DNA from: Bifidobacterium simiiventris
GTDB taxonomy: Bacteria > Actinomycetota > Actinomycetes > Actinomycetales > Bifidobacteriaceae
Length of the DNA: 64,000 nucleotides
NCBI RefSeq assembly: GCF_019331715.1
Contig: NZ_JAHBBG010000010.1
Coordinates: forward strand, 26,124-90,123
Direction of reading: 5' to 3'
Each line of letters begins with the position of its first letter. Position 1 is the stretch's first letter. This document shows positions 19,194-32,691 of the stretch, piece after piece. Position numbers and translations under genes: made by a program. The notes under the pieces were generated by a model. It ran no database searches. It saw nothing but the letters and a program-made list of their open reading frames with translations, and was not told the DNA's origin.

Positions 19194-21346
19194 TCCGCGT
19201 AGCCATCGACGGCCCCGCCGGCGTGGGTAAGTCCTCCACGTCCAAGGCACTGGCCAAGTATTACGGTTTCGCCTACCTCGACACGGGCGCGATGTACCGC
19301 GCCTGCGCATGGTGGTGCCTTAAGCAGGGTGTCGACCTCGACGCCGAGACGGTCGACGAGCAGCTCATCACCGAGACCGTCGGCGAGTTCTTCACCGAAG
19401 GCCATTTCGATATCACCGTCGACCCGGATGATTCCCGGGTCTATTGCGACGGCGAGGACATCAGTGAGGCGATTCGCTCGTCTGAGGTCTCCTCGCATGT
19501 CTCGAAAGTGTCGAACGTGATCCCGGTGCGCCATGTGCTCATCGCGGCCCAGCGCGCCACGATCGCGCGCGAGGCGGCCGCCGACTCGTTCTCCGAGGGG
19601 CGCGGCATCGTGGCGGAAGGCCGCGACATCACCACCGTCGTGGCCCCCGACGCGGAGGTGCGCGTACTGCTCACCGCCCGCGAAGAGGTGCGCCAGGCGC
19701 GTCGTACAGGTCAGGCCGTCGCTGCCGCGGCGCATGACGGCGACGGCGTCGCCGTCGGCGCCGAGGACGTGGCCGCGCGAGACAAGGCCGACTCCAAGGT
19801 GACGAGCTTCCTGACCGCAGCGGACGGCGTGACCACGATCGACAATTCCGACATGGACTTCGAACAGACGCTGGATGCGCTGATCGAACTGGTGGACGCC
19901 GCCATCGAGGAGCAGGAATACAAGCAGTACGTCGCCAACCTCGAAGGCTATGACCTCGATGAGGCCGACGAGGCGCTGGTCGCCGGAATCGGCGCCGATG
20001 CGGCAACGCGCGAGGCCGGTCCCAAGCAGGTCGGCGTACTGGCCGTCATCGGACGACCGAACGTGGGCAAGTCCACGCTCGTCAACCGCATCCTCGGCCG
20101 TCGCGCCGCCGTCGTCGAGGACACGCCAGGCGTGACCCGCGACCGCGTCAGCTACGACGCGGAATGGGCCGGTACCGACTTCAAGCTCGTCGACACCGGC
20201 GGCTGGGAAGCCGATGTCGAAGGCATCGACTCGGCGATCGCCTCACAGGCACAGGTCGCCGTGCAGCTGTCCGACGCGGTCGTGTTCGTCGTGGACGGAC
20301 AGGTCGGCATGACCGACACCGACGAACGCATCGTCAAACTGCTGCGCGCGTCCGGCAAGCCGGTCACGCTCGCCGTCAACAAGATCGACGACGCGCCCAG
20401 CGAATACATGGCCGCCGAATTCTGGAAGCTTGGCCTTGGCGAACCGTATGCGATCTCCGCCATGCACGGCAGGGGAGTGGGCGATCTGCTCGACGCCGCA
20501 CTCGATTCACTGGAAAAGGCCAAGAAGACCTCTGGATTCCTCACGCCGACGCACTTGCGCCGCGTCGCGCTCGTAGGACGTCCGAATGTCGGCAAGTCCT
20601 CGCTGCTCAACCAGCTGGCGCACGAGGAGCGTGCGGTCGTCAATGATCTGGCCGGCACCACGCGAGACCCGGTCGACGAGGTCGTGCGCGTCGACGGCGA
20701 GGACTGGCTGTTCATCGACACGGCCGGCATCAAGCGCCGCCTGCACAAGCTGTCCGGCGCGGAGTACTACTCGTCGCTGCGTACGCAGGCCGCGATCGAA
20801 CGGTCCGAACTCGCGCTGGTGCTGTTCGACGCGTCCCAGCCGATTTCCGATCAGGATCTCAAGGTGATGAGCTCCGCCGTGGATGCGGGCCGTGCGATCG
20901 TGCTCGTGTTCAACAAGTGGGATCTCATGGACGAGTTCGATCGCCAGCGCATGGAACGCCTGTGGAAGACCGAATTCGAACGTGTGACGTGGGCCTCGCG
21001 CGTGAACCTGTCGGCCAAGACCGGCTGGCATACGAACCGTCTGGCCCGTGCGATGCGCGAGGCGCTCGAATCATGGGACAAGCGCATCCCCACCGGCAAG
21101 CTCAATGCGTTCCTTGGGCAGATCCAGGCCGCGCACCCGCATCCGCTGCGTGGTGGCAAGCAGCCGCGTATCCTGTTCGCTACGCAGGCTTCGACTCGTC
21201 CGCCGCGGTTCGTGATCTTCGCCACAGGGTTCCTTGAGCACGGCTACCGCCGGTTCATCGAACGTTCGCTGCGCGAGGAATTCGGCTTCGAAGGTTCCCC
21301 GATCCAGATCTCGGTGAACATTCGCGAAAAGAAGAAGCGCAAGTAG
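19190..21346 (+). CDS. der: Bifunctional cytidylate kinase/GTPase Der (fusion)
   Basis: A 718-residue fusion of two normally separate proteins. Residues 1-225 are cytidylate kinase (CMP to CDP), with the P-loop [14 protein letters not shown] and the DTGAMYR substrate segment. After a linker, residues about 280-718 are the tandem-GTPase ribosome assembly factor Der: first G domain [19 protein letters not shown]; second G domain [20 protein letters not shown]; then the C-terminal KH-like domain. Such fusions are known in Bifidobacterium and relatives. The GTG start overlaps the pseudouridine synthase stop (GTGA). Confidence 0.95.
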   Translation: MIRVAIDGPAGVGKSSTSKALAKYYGFAYLDTGAMYRACAWWCLKQGVDLDAETVDEQLITETVGEFFTEGHFDITVDPDDSRVYCDGEDISEAIRSSEVSSHVSKVSNVIPVRHVLIAAQRATIAREAAADSFSEGRGIVAEGRDITTVVAPDAEVRVLLTAREEVRQARRTGQAVAAAAHDGDGVAVGAEDVAARDKADSKVTSFLTAADGVTTIDNSDMDFEQTLDALIELVDAAIEEQEYKQYVANLEGYDLDEADEALVAGIGADAATREAGPKQVGVLAVIGRPNVGKSTLVNRILGRRAAVVEDTPGVTRDRVSYDAEWAGTDFKLVDTGGWEADVEGIDSAIASQAQVAVQLSDAVVFVVDGQVGMTDTDERIVKLLRASGKPVTLAVNKIDDAPSEYMAAEFWKLGLGEPYAISAMHGRGVGDLLDAALDSLEKAKKTSGFLTPTHLRRVALVGRPNVGKSSLLNQLAHEERAVVNDLAGTTRDPVDEVVRVDGEDWLFIDTAGIKRRLHKLSGAEYYSSLRTQAAIERSELALVLFDASQPISDQDLKVMSSAVDAGRAIVLVFNKWDLMDEFDRQRMERLWKTEFERVTWASRVNLSAKTGWHTNRLARAMREALESWDKRIPTGKLNAFLGQIQAAHPHPLRGGKQPRILFATQASTRPPRFVIFATGFLEHGYRRFIERSLREEFGFEGSPIQISVNIREKKKRK

Positions 21347-21361
21347 CGCATCGTCCGCACG

Positions 21362-21411
21362 CGAAAAACGGTGTCCCGGTCCCGGTCCACGGGGCGGGAC
21401 ACCGTTTTTCG
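21362..21411. terminator. Terminator after cmk-der
   Basis: A 17-bp perfect stem (21362-21378 with 21395-21411) carries AAAAA on its 5' side and TTTTT on its 3' side. It follows the stop by 15 bp and could work in both directions. Confidence 0.85.
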
Positions 21412-21451
21412 TATGAGGACGGCGGACGCCGGCGGCACGAGACACGCCGTC

Positions 21452-21463
21452 GAACAAGTGTTC
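21452..21463 (+). promoter_or_regulatory. LexA (SOS) box upstream of uvrA
   Basis: GAACAAGTGTTC, extended to the palindrome CGAACAAGTGTTCG, matches GAAC-N4-GTTC. It overlaps a possible -35 (TTCGAA at 21461), with TATTGT at 21485 as -10. This predicts SOS control of uvrA. Confidence 0.82.
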
Positions 21464-21537
21464 GAAATATATGCCGGGATCGGGTATTGTGGACATGTAT
21501 TCGAGCAGGACATGGGCATGGATGAAAGGCGAAGGGC

Positions 21538-24543
<3,006 letters not shown>

Positions 24544-24549
24544 GCCGCC

Positions 24550-26886
24550 ATGACCAACGACATCGAACGACATGCGCCGGACGTATGGCGCAAAACCGCG
24601 GATGCGCTGCAGCGGCAGGACATGGCCTCGATCGACACGTCCAAGGGCGTGAACAGGAACGGTGCGCCGCTGCTCGGTGACACCCGTGACCTGTTCCGCC
24701 CGAAAACCGGCGATATCCCCGCACAACCCGGCGTCTACAAATGGCGTGACGGCGAGGGCCGCGTGATCTACGTCGGTAAAGCCAAAAACCTGCGCAACCG
24801 GCTGACCAACTATTTCCAGCCGCTCTACCTGTTGCACCCGCGCACGCAGACGATGGTGCTCACCGCCCGAAGCCTCGAATGGACGGTCGTCGGCACCGAG
24901 CTTGAGGCGCTCACGCTTGAATACACGTGGATCAAGGAATTCGACCCGCGGTTCAACGTGCAGTTTCGAGACGACAAGACCTACCCGTATCTGGCTATCT
25001 CGGCGGGGGAGACATACCCGCGCGTGTGGGTGACGCGCAGTCGCAAGCGACGTGACAGCCGGTATTTCGGACCGTACGCGAAGGTATGGGAGCTGCGCAA
25101 ATCGCTGGACAAGCTGCTACGCACATTTCCCGTGCGCACCTGCACCGACAGCGTGTTCCGCAAGGCCGAACTGACGGGACGGCCCTGTCTGCTCGCCTCG
25201 ATCGGCAAATGCTCCGCGCCGTGCGTTCGCCGCATCGACGCCAAAGACCATCGCCGCATGTGCGAGCAGTTGGTCGGCGTGATGACCGGCAGACTCGGCA
25301 AATCGTACATCGCCCAGCTCACGCGCGACATGAAAGAAGCCAGCGCCGAACTCGAGTTCGAGAAGGCCGCACGGCTGCGCGACGAGATCCAGATGCTCGG
25401 CACTGTCATGCAGCAGAACGCGGTTGTATTCGACCAAGACGTGGACGCCGACGTGTTCGGCATGGCCTGCGATGAACTCGAGGCGTCGGTGCACGCATTT
25501 TACGTGCGCGACGGATCGATACGAGGGGAGCGCAACTGGAGCGTCGAACGTGTTGAGGACATCAGTGACGCGGAACTGATCGCCGATCTCATCGTACAGG
25601 TGTATGCGGGCGAGGATCCCAGGGATGCCGGCGACGTCGCTACCAAGGTCGAAGAGAGGCGCGAGGCGATCGGCTCGACCCAGTCGATGACCGCGACTGA
25701 CGCGGTGTCCAGAGCCCAGGCGACCCGAGAACGGCACGAACGTCAGGAGCAGACAGGCCGGGCCGACCTGCTCGCACCGATCTCACCGATCCCGCGGGAG
25801 GTCATCGTCCCAGTCGAACCCGTTCGCCGCGAGGAACTCGAATCGTGGCTATCCGGGCTGCGCGGTGCGGCCGTGACCATCCGCACCGCGCAGCGTGGCG
25901 AGAAGAAGACACTGATGGAACGCGCGACGGACAATGCGAATCAGGCGCTGCAACGCAGCAAGATGAGCCGCATCAGCGACATGGGCGCACGCTCCGACGC
26001 CATGAACGACGTAGCTAGGGCACTGGGCCTTGCACAGGCGCCGTTGCGCATCGAATGCTACGACATCTCGAATACCGTCGGCGGTGCTTTCCAAGTCGCC
26101 TCGATGGTGGTGTTCGAGGACGCGCTCGCCAAGAAGTCCGAATACCGCCGCTTCGCCATTCGGGGCAAGGACGGCAATGGCGTGGCCGACGATCTGAGCG
26201 CCCTGTACGAAACGCTGACCAGACGGTTTAAGCACGGCAACATCGCCGGCGACTCCGGAGAAAGCATAGACAACGAACGCCGAGAGCGCGAGGCTGCGGA
26301 TGTGGCCGGAGAACAGAACTGCATGGACGAATCGGCATTCGGCAACAACGATTCGACGATCTCACCGGCCATGCGGCAGAGCGTCGTGCAGCAAAACACG
26401 GATCGGCGGCGCTTCGCCTATAAGCCGAACCTCATCGTCGTCGACGGCGGACAGCCTCAGGTCATGGCCGCGGCCAAGGCGCTCGCCGACTGTGGTGTGG
26501 ACGACGTGGCGTTGTGCGGACTGGCCAAACGGCTCGAAGAGGTATGGGTGCCGGACGACGATTACCCGATCATCCTCAAGCGCCAGTCCCAAGGCATGTA
26601 CCTGCTGCAACGTGTGCGCGACGAATCCCACCGGTTCGCCATCACCTATCACCGACAGACCCGGCGCAAAGGCGCTCTGCGCTCCGCGTTGGACGACATT
26701 CCTGGCATTGGTGAAGCCTACCAGAAACGACTACTCGGCCACTTCGGTTCGGTCCGCGCCATGCGCGAAGCCAGCGTCGAGGAGCTCGAACAGGTCAAGG
26801 GCGTCGGCCATGCCAAGGCTGAGACCATATACCGCGCCTTGCACGCGCAGCCGCAGCAACAATCGTCGAAATCGTCGAACGCCTGA
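24550..26886 (+). CDS. uvrC: Excinuclease ABC subunit UvrC
   Basis: Makes both incisions in nucleotide excision repair. It has an N-terminal GIY-YIG nuclease (PGVYKWRDGEGRVIYVGKAK), a UVR motif for UvrB contact (ELEFEKAARLRDEIQML), an RNase-H-like nuclease domain (IECYDISNTVGG, VVDGGQPQV) and C-terminal helix-hairpin-helix motifs (IPGIGEAYQKRL, VKGVGHAKAETI). At 778 residues it is long for the family. The extra length lies in a polar N-terminal leader of about 50 residues and an acidic insert near residues 565-615. It starts six bases after uvrA without a clear ribosome-binding site, consistent with coupling; ATG at 24622 is an alternative. Confidence 0.95.
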   Translation: MTNDIERHAPDVWRKTADALQRQDMASIDTSKGVNRNGAPLLGDTRDLFRPKTGDIPAQPGVYKWRDGEGRVIYVGKAKNLRNRLTNYFQPLYLLHPRTQTMVLTARSLEWTVVGTELEALTLEYTWIKEFDPRFNVQFRDDKTYPYLAISAGETYPRVWVTRSRKRRDSRYFGPYAKVWELRKSLDKLLRTFPVRTCTDSVFRKAELTGRPCLLASIGKCSAPCVRRIDAKDHRRMCEQLVGVMTGRLGKSYIAQLTRDMKEASAELEFEKAARLRDEIQMLGTVMQQNAVVFDQDVDADVFGMACDELEASVHAFYVRDGSIRGERNWSVERVEDISDAELIADLIVQVYAGEDPRDAGDVATKVEERREAIGSTQSMTATDAVSRAQATRERHERQEQTGRADLLAPISPIPREVIVPVEPVRREELESWLSGLRGAAVTIRTAQRGEKKTLMERATDNANQALQRSKMSRISDMGARSDAMNDVARALGLAQAPLRIECYDISNTVGGAFQVASMVVFEDALAKKSEYRRFAIRGKDGNGVADDLSALYETLTRRFKHGNIAGDSGESIDNERREREAADVAGEQNCMDESAFGNNDSTISPAMRQSVVQQNTDRRRFAYKPNLIVVDGGQPQVMAAAKALADCGVDDVALCGLAKRLEEVWVPDDDYPIILKRQSQGMYLLQRVRDESHRFAITYHRQTRRKGALRSALDDIPGIGEAYQKRLLGHFGSVRAMREASVEELEQVKGVGHAKAETIYRALHAQPQQQSSKSSNA

Positions 26887-26975
26887 TCGCGGATTGGCGA
26901 CAGTGGACAGATGAGTACCACCTCGACCGTCCGTCGTCGCATGGGCTAGGATGGGAACGGAACGAAGGAGGGGAT

Positions 26976-27923
26976 ATGGCACAGACCGTCAACCATTGCG
27001 CCGTGCTCGGCAAGCCCATCGCACATTCGCTGTCACCGGTGTTGCACAACGCCGCCTATCATGCGCTGGGACTTGACGATTGGGAGTATGGGCGTCACGA
27101 GGTCGGTGAGACTGATCTTGGCGATTTCCTGAACGGGCTCGACCCGACATGGCATGGCCTGAGCCTGACCATGCCGCTCAAGAAAACCATTCAGCCGTAT
27201 GGCACTCCCAAGGATGCGTGGGCCGAGCGGCTGAACGTTGCCAATACGGCCGTATTCAACTGGGCGGACGCTGAGAATAACGGCGGCCGGCCGGCCATCT
27301 CGCTGTACAACACCGATGTGCCGGGCATTCTCTATGCCTTCGGCCATGCCTGCGACGTCGATTCCGGCCCGTCCCTGGAAGAACGTGATCTTGCCCACGC
27401 GGTCGTCATCGGCAACGGCAACACGGCGGCATCGGCGGTGAGCGCCGCCGCGGTCATGATCGCGGGAACCTCTTCATCCTCCCGCGGCACGATCACCGTG
27501 GCTGCCCGGAATCCCGGCAAGAACCCCGATCTGACCCGCATCATAGCCGGCGATGACACCATCGACCTGTGCGAGACCACGCTGGACGACATCGCCGAAA
27601 CCCTGCGTGACGCCGACATCGTCATCAGCACGATTCCCGGACATGCCGCCGACGCGATCGCGCAACAGATCGCAGCGGACGATATGTTCCGTCCGAAGGG
27701 AATACTGCTGGACGTGGTGTACGATCCGCGTCCCAGCGCGCTGATCCGTGCGTGGCGCGAGCGTGGCGCGATGGCGATGGGCGGCGAGGAGATGCTGCTG
27801 TACCAAGCCATTCTACAGGTGCGGCTCATGACCGGTTCCCAAGGCGAAGCGGCCTTGGACGGGCGTGATTGGATGACGGTATTGGAACAGCCCATGCGCG
27901 AGGCGCTTGAGGAGGCATTGTGA
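26976..27923 (+). CDS. aroE: Shikimate dehydrogenase
   Basis: NADP-dependent reduction of 3-dehydroshikimate to shikimate in aromatic amino-acid synthesis. GKPIAHSLSPVLHNAAYHALG is shown by its core SLSP; LTMPLKK carries the catalytic Lys and LYNTDVPG the catalytic Asp. The nucleotide-binding region is VIGNGNTAASAV, slightly unlike the usual GxGGxxxA. The 315-residue protein has an N-terminus supported by GAAGGAGG. Its stop shares a base with the rapZ start, so the two are coupled. Confidence 0.92.
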   Translation: MAQTVNHCAVLGKPIAHSLSPVLHNAAYHALGLDDWEYGRHEVGETDLGDFLNGLDPTWHGLSLTMPLKKTIQPYGTPKDAWAERLNVANTAVFNWADAENNGGRPAISLYNTDVPGILYAFGHACDVDSGPSLEERDLAHAVVIGNGNTAASAVSAAAVMIAGTSSSSRGTITVAARNPGKNPDLTRIIAGDDTIDLCETTLDDIAETLRDADIVISTIPGHAADAIAQQIAADDMFRPKGILLDVVYDPRPSALIRAWRERGAMAMGGEEMLLYQAILQVRLMTGSQGEAALDGRDWMTVLEQPMREALEEAL

Positions 27924-28882
27924 TGACCGAAACGGCATTGCGGACAACCGTTTCCGCAACCGCGAATACGCCCGGCGGCAGCGAACCCGCTCCCGCCGAC
28001 GGCTTCGAAGTGCTGCTCATCACCGGCATGTCCGGCGCCGGGCGTTCCCATGCCGCCGACAGCGTCGAGGACATGGGCTGGTACGTGGTCGACAATATCC
28101 CGCCGAAGCTGCTGGTGCCGTTGGTCGATATGATGACCCAGGGCGGCGGACGATCCGGCACCGGCGTGCACAAGCTCGCCGCCGTCATCGACGTGCGCTC
28201 GCGCGAATACTTCGACGACCTGTCCGCCGTGCTCAGCCATCTCGACGATCTCGGTGTCAAGACCCGCATCCTGTTCCTCGATGCCAGCAACGACGTGCTC
28301 ATCAAACGCTACGAATCCGTGCGCCGCCCGCATCCCCTGCAGCACGGCAACCGTCTCATCGACGGCATCAAAGAGGAGCGCGCGCTGCTCATGAACCTCA
28401 AGGAACGCGCTGATGTCGTCATCGACACCTCCGCGTTGAGCATCCACCAGCTGTCGACCAAGCTGTACGAGGCACTGCTCGGCTCCGGCCCGAAGACCGT
28501 GGCGGTGCATATCTTCAGCTTCGGGTTCAAATACGGCGTTCCCTTGGATGCCGACTTCGTGGCCGACGTGCGCTTCCTGCCGAACCCGTTCTGGGTGCCG
28601 AGCCTGAGGGAGCTCACCGGTCAGGACAAGCCGGTGTCGGACTATGTGCTGGGCAGCGAGGGCGCGGGGGAGTTCCTCGACGCGTACGAACAGGCCATCC
28701 TCGTTGCGCTAAAGGGGTATGCGCAGGAGGACAAGCATTTCGTGACCATCGCCATCGGATGCACTGGTGGGCAGCATCGCTCCGTCGCCATGAGCGAGGC
28801 GCTTGCCGTGCGATTGCGTGCGCATGGTCTCACCGTCAGCGTCTCGGCACGTGAGCTGCAACGTCGGCATGGCGACCGGTGA
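27923..28882 (+). CDS. rapZ: RNase adapter RapZ/YvcJ family nucleotide-binding protein
   Basis: Cytoplasmic P-loop protein; in other bacteria the family senses cell-wall sugar precursors or binds nucleotides. The P-loop reads ITGMSGAGRS, with Arg in place of the usual Lys, as in many actinobacterial members, followed by VEDMGWYVVDNIPP. The C-terminal domain has DVRFLPNPFW and IGCTGGQHRSVAM. Length is 319 residues. ATG at 27923 has GAGGAGG eight bases upstream; an immediately preceding GTG is also in frame. It is followed by whiA, the usual yvcJ-yvcK-whiA neighbourhood but without yvcK. Confidence 0.93.
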   Translation: MTETALRTTVSATANTPGGSEPAPADGFEVLLITGMSGAGRSHAADSVEDMGWYVVDNIPPKLLVPLVDMMTQGGGRSGTGVHKLAAVIDVRSREYFDDLSAVLSHLDDLGVKTRILFLDASNDVLIKRYESVRRPHPLQHGNRLIDGIKEERALLMNLKERADVVIDTSALSIHQLSTKLYEALLGSGPKTVAVHIFSFGFKYGVPLDADFVADVRFLPNPFWVPSLRELTGQDKPVSDYVLGSEGAGEFLDAYEQAILVALKGYAQEDKHFVTIAIGCTGGQHRSVAMSEALAVRLRAHGLTVSVSARELQRRHGDR

Positions 28883-29056
28883 TCCGTCGGTCTCAATACT
28901 GATGACCACATGGCGAGAAATCACAGCCCAAAGTGTGATTGAATGCGCTTGAGTTGTCCAAGTGATCAGATATCACAGTAAGCCGATGGCACGATGGGTG
29001 GATGCCCAAGCAACAGGCCGAAACGGCGAAGAGAACGGGAAGTAGGAGGTTGGCTC

Positions 29057-30004
29057 TTGGCTCTTCTGGATGACGTCAAAAGCGAACTCGCCGCAATCGA
29101 TAACGAACTGCCTGCGGCCCGCAAGGCGCAGGTCACCGCGATGATTCGTTTCGGCGGCGGATTGAGGCTCGTGCAGAGGCAGATCATCGTGCAGGCTCAA
29201 TTCGATTCCCTTGAAGCCGCCAAGTGGCTTCAGGACAACATCCGTGACCTGTATGGCCATGAGGCGGTACTCACTCAGGTGGCCCGTCAGACGCCCAGCG
29301 GCACCGTACAGCGCTATCTCGTCCACGTCGACCGGGGCGGCGCGGCGCTCGCGCTGCAGACCGGTCTGCTCGACCGGCGCAAGCAACTGGTGCGCGGCCT
29401 GCCGGCAGAGATCGTCAACGGCAACATTGCGCAGGTCAAGGCCGCATGGCGCGGTGCGTTCCTCGCGCACGGCGGCCTGTCCGATCCGGGCAAGGCCAGC
29501 TATCTCGAGATCACCTGCCCGTGCAACGAGGCCGCCCTTGCACTGGCCGGCGCGGCTCGGCGCCTCGGCATCAGCGCGAAGCCGCGCCAGCTGCGCAGCT
29601 CCGAACGCGTGACACTCAAGGACCCCGACGCGATCGAACGCATGCTCAACCTTATGGGCGCTCCCCGTTCCGCCCGCGAATGGACCGGTAAGCGTTCCGA
29701 CGGCGAGGCCCGCGGCAAGGCGAACCGTCTGGCGAACTTCGACGACGCGAACATGCGCCGTAGTGCCAAGGCCGCCGCCGAAGCGAGCGAGAAGGTGCGC
29801 AAGGCCTTCGAGATCCTCGGCGACGATGTGCCCGAGAACCTCAAGGCGGCGGGACAGCTCCGCCTCGACCACGGTGACGCCAGCCTCGAGGAGCTTGGCC
29901 GTCTGGCCGATCCGCCCATTACCAAGGATGCGATCGCAGGACGTATCCGTCGTCTGCTGCAGCTGGCCGACAAGACCGCCAAGGCGAAGGGCGTCAGCTT
30001 CTGA
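29057..30004 (+). CDS. whiA: DNA-binding protein WhiA
   Basis: Regulator with an N-terminal LAGLIDADG-homing-endonuclease-like fold that has lost nuclease activity, and a C-terminal helix-turn-helix. In streptomycetes it controls sporulation septation; in other Gram-positives it affects division. [23 protein letters not shown] is the conserved start region, and [25 protein letters not shown] the HTH end. The start is TTG at 29057 with AGGAGG seven bases upstream; the longer frame begins in non-coding sequence. Length is 315 residues, as expected. Confidence 0.94.
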   Translation: MALLDDVKSELAAIDNELPAARKAQVTAMIRFGGGLRLVQRQIIVQAQFDSLEAAKWLQDNIRDLYGHEAVLTQVARQTPSGTVQRYLVHVDRGGAALALQTGLLDRRKQLVRGLPAEIVNGNIAQVKAAWRGAFLAHGGLSDPGKASYLEITCPCNEAALALAGAARRLGISAKPRQLRSSERVTLKDPDAIERMLNLMGAPRSAREWTGKRSDGEARGKANRLANFDDANMRRSAKAAAEASEKVRKAFEILGDDVPENLKAAGQLRLDHGDASLEELGRLADPPITKDAIAGRIRRLLQLADKTAKAKGVSF

Positions 30005-30034
30005 TCCGTCCGCCGGCGAAATGATCCGTCAAGC

Positions 30035-30075
30035 AAAACACCGCCTCGCATCTTGCGAATGGCGGTGTTTTTGTT
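30035..30075 (+). terminator. Terminator after whiA
   Basis: An 11-bp stem (30035-30045 with 30061-30071) encloses a second small hairpin and runs into TTTTTG. It lies 30 bp after the whiA stop and isolates pgk from the upstream operon. Confidence 0.85.
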
Positions 30076-30174
30076 CGTTCGGCCTTGTATCATCGCTAAT
30101 GGCGTATCCACGTCACCACTCTTCCCGCGACCCGTCGCGCATGCTTCGGACCGCGCGGTTAGGAAAGGATATTC

Positions 30175-31380
30175 ATGAAGACACTCAAGGATCTTGGAGA
30201 TCTCAAGGGCAAGCGCGTTCTGGTTCGCGCCGATTTCAATGTCCCGCTGGACGGCACCACGATCACCGATGATGGTCGTATCAAGGCCGCCCTGCCGACC
30301 ATCAAGACGCTGCGCGAAGAGGGCGCGAAGGTCATCCTGATGGCCCATCTCGGCCGCCCGAAGGGCAAGGTTGTTCCCGAGCTGTCCCTGGCTCCGGTCG
30401 CCGCCCGTCTCGGCGAGCTGCTCGGCATCACCGTGCCGCTGGCCAAGGACACCTATGGCGAGGACGCGCAGGCCAAGGTCGCCGCGATGAACGACGGTGA
30501 CGTGGTGCTGCTCGAGAACGTGCGCTTCAACCCGGAGGAGACCAGCAAGGATCCGGCCGAGCGCGCCGCCTACGCTAAGAAGATCGCCGCCCTCGGCGAG
30601 GCCTTCGTCTCCGACGGCTTCGGTGTCGTGCACCGCGCCCAGGGCTCCAACTACGACGTGGCCGCCGACCTGCCGGCCGCCGCGGGCCTGCTGGTCGAGA
30701 AGGAAGTCAAGGCCCTGTCCAAGGCCACCGAGAACCCGGAGCGCCCGTTCACCGTCGTGCTCGGTGGTTCCAAGGTCTCCGACAAGCTCGGCGTGATCGA
30801 GAACCTGCTCGACAAGGCCAACCGCCTCGTCATCGGCGGCGGCATGGTGTTCACCTTCCTCAAGGCCAAGGGCTACGAGGTCGGCACCTCCCTGCTCGAG
30901 GAAGACCAGCTCGACAAGGTCAAGGGCTACATCGAGACCGCCGAGAAGAACGGCGTCGAGCTCGTGCTGCCGACCGACATCGTCGTGAACCCGGGCTTCC
31001 CGAAGTCCGACGCCGACGTTGCTCCGGAGGTCGTTCCGGCTGACGCCATCCCGGCCGACAAGATGGGCCTCGACATCGGCCCGGAGTCCCAGAAGCTGTT
31101 CCACGACAAGATCGTGGACTCCAAGACCGTCGTGTGGAACGGCCCGATGGGCGTGTTCGAGATCGCGGCTTTCGCCGACGGCACCCGTGCCGTGGCGCAG
31201 GGACTGGTCGATGCGACCAAGGCCGGCGCGTTCACCATCGTCGGCGGCGGCGACTCCGCCTCCGCGGTGCGCAACCTCGGCTTCCCGGAGGACGGCTTCT
31301 CGCACATCTCCACCGGTGGCGGCGCCTCCCTCGAGTTCCTCGAGGGCAAGGAACTGCCGGGCCTGAAGGTGCTCGAGTAA
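30175..31380 (+). CDS. pgk: Phosphoglycerate kinase
   Basis: Forms ATP from 1,3-bisphosphoglycerate in lower glycolysis, which also receives the glyceraldehyde-3-phosphate made by the bifid shunt. RADFNVPLD and HLGRPKG are substrate-binding signatures; KAALPTI and the C-terminal [11 protein letters not shown] nucleotide loop are intact. Length is 401 residues. ATG follows AGGAAAGGA. Codon use is strongly biased to C/G-ending codons, as expected for a highly expressed gene. Confidence 0.97.
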   Translation: MKTLKDLGDLKGKRVLVRADFNVPLDGTTITDDGRIKAALPTIKTLREEGAKVILMAHLGRPKGKVVPELSLAPVAARLGELLGITVPLAKDTYGEDAQAKVAAMNDGDVVLLENVRFNPEETSKDPAERAAYAKKIAALGEAFVSDGFGVVHRAQGSNYDVAADLPAAAGLLVEKEVKALSKATENPERPFTVVLGGSKVSDKLGVIENLLDKANRLVIGGGMVFTFLKAKGYEVGTSLLEEDQLDKVKGYIETAEKNGVELVLPTDIVVNPGFPKSDADVAPEVVPADAIPADKMGLDIGPESQKLFHDKIVDSKTVVWNGPMGVFEIAAFADGTRAVAQGLVDATKAGAFTIVGGGDSASAVRNLGFPEDGFSHISTGGGASLEFLEGKELPGLKVLE

Positions 31381-31403
31381 GGCTTTCCCTTTTCTCATGT
31401 TCG

Positions 31404-31433
31404 ATAGGCTCCCCTTGCCAACGGGGAGCCTAT
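31404..31433 (+). terminator. Hairpin between pgk and tpiA
   Basis: An 11-bp perfect stem (31404-31414 with 31423-31433) with an 8-nt loop is followed by TTTAG. It may attenuate read-through into tpiA, which starts 23 bp later. Confidence 0.7.
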
Positions 31434-31455
31434 TTAGTCGTTAGGAGACATACGT

Positions 31456-32256
31456 ATGGCGTCCAAGCGCATCCCGCTGGTGGCTGGCAACTGGAAAATG
31501 AACTTCGACCATCTCGAGGCCACGTATTTCGTGCAGAAGCTCGTCTGGCTGCTACGAGACGCGCACTTCGACTACAAGCGCTGCGAGGTCGCGCTCATGC
31601 CGTCGTTCACGTCCATCCGCAGCGTGCAGGTGCTTGTCGAAGCCGACAACCTCAAGATCCGCTATGGTGCGCAGTCCGTCTCCGTGACCACGCAGGGCTC
31701 GTTCACCGGTGACGTGTCCGCCGACATGCTCGCCGCGCTTGGCTGCACCTACGTGATCGTCGGTCATTCCGAACGGCGCAAATACCATCCCGAGGATGAC
31801 GCGAACATCGTCGACCAAGTGCGCGCCGTGCTCGCGGCCGGCATGCGTCCGATCCTGTGCGTCGGCGAAAGTTTTGAGGAAAGGCGTCAAGGCATCGAGC
31901 TCGACTTCGCCGTGGGCCAGGTGCACGACGTCACCCGCGATCTGTCGCGCGATCAGGCCGCCAAGCTCATCATCGCCTACGAGCCGGTGTGGGCCATCGG
32001 TACGGGCATGGTCGCCACGCCCCGCACCGCTCAGGACGCGGCCAAGGCGATCCGTGACGATTTGAAGGCAACGTTCGGCGCGGATATCGCCGACGGCGTG
32101 CGCATCCTGTACGGCGGATCCGTCAGCTCGAAGAACGCGGCCGAACTGATCCGCGAACCGGACGTCGACGGATTCCTCATCGGCGGGGCCGCACTGGACG
32201 CCGACGAGTTGGCTCGGATATCGCGGCTGACCATTGCCGTGGCGGACGGCCGCTGA
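31456..32256 (+). CDS. tpiA: Triose-phosphate isomerase
   Basis: Interconverts dihydroxyacetone phosphate and glyceraldehyde 3-phosphate. GNWKMN (catalytic Lys), VGHSERRKY (catalytic His) and AYEPVWAIGTG (catalytic Glu) are all present, as is the phosphate loop ILYGGSVSSKNA. The 266 residues are slightly longer than the common 250. ATG follows TAGGAG. The pgk-tpiA-secG order is shared with many Gram-positive bacteria; gap is not here. Confidence 0.96.
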   Translation: MASKRIPLVAGNWKMNFDHLEATYFVQKLVWLLRDAHFDYKRCEVALMPSFTSIRSVQVLVEADNLKIRYGAQSVSVTTQGSFTGDVSADMLAALGCTYVIVGHSERRKYHPEDDANIVDQVRAVLAAGMRPILCVGESFEERRQGIELDFAVGQVHDVTRDLSRDQAAKLIIAYEPVWAIGTGMVATPRTAQDAAKAIRDDLKATFGADIADGVRILYGGSVSSKNAAELIREPDVDGFLIGGAALDADELARISRLTIAVADGR

Positions 32257-32357
32257 CGTGACGGTCGGAGACGTCCGCATTCCAACGCCGCGAACGCAAT
32301 GTTCAAGCCCTTGCGCTATGGTGTAGGGCAGTGTGATTTAGAACTGGAGGTTCTCAT

Positions 32358-32615
32358 ATGTCCGCTTGGGCCATCGTCAAGCTTGTGCTGCAGATCATCG
32401 TCGTCATCTTCAGCCTGCTGCTCACCCTGCTCATCCTCATGCACAAGGGCAAGGGCGGCGGCCTGTCCGACATGTTCGGCGGCGGCCTGACGCAGAACGC
32501 GGGCTCTTCGGGCGTGGCCGAGAAGAACCTGAACCGTTGGACCGTCATCATCGCCCTGCTGTGGGTGGCGATCATTATCGCCCTCGGCCTGATGACCAAG
32601 TTCAACCTCGTCTGA
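32358..32615 (+). CDS. secG: Preprotein translocase subunit SecG
   Basis: Small membrane subunit of SecYEG. Two hydrophobic helices (about residues 4-25 and 55-78) flank the conserved loop KGKGGGLSDMFGGG. Length is 85 residues. ATG follows GGAGGTT. A terminator lies directly behind it. Confidence 0.95.
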   Translation: MSAWAIVKLVLQIIVVIFSLLLTLLILMHKGKGGGLSDMFGGGLTQNAGSSGVAEKNLNRWTVIIALLWVAIIIALGLMTKFNLV

Positions 32616-32633
32616 TAGCCTATACGACATCGC

Positions 32634-32671
32634 AATGAGCCATGATCCCGATCGATCATGGCTCATTTTTC
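32634..32671 (+). terminator. Terminator after secG
   Basis: A 14-bp perfect stem (32634-32647 with 32654-32667) ends in TTTTT. It lies 18 bp after the secG stop, and ldh begins 20 bp later. Confidence 0.9.
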
Positions 32672-32691
32672 ATGAAGGAAAGGATCGACTC

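Noticed and set aside
28920..28939. CRP-like palindrome ATCACA-N8-TGTGAT upstream of whiA
   Set aside because: A single weak inverted repeat without a recognisable promoter. It is too common by chance to call an operator.
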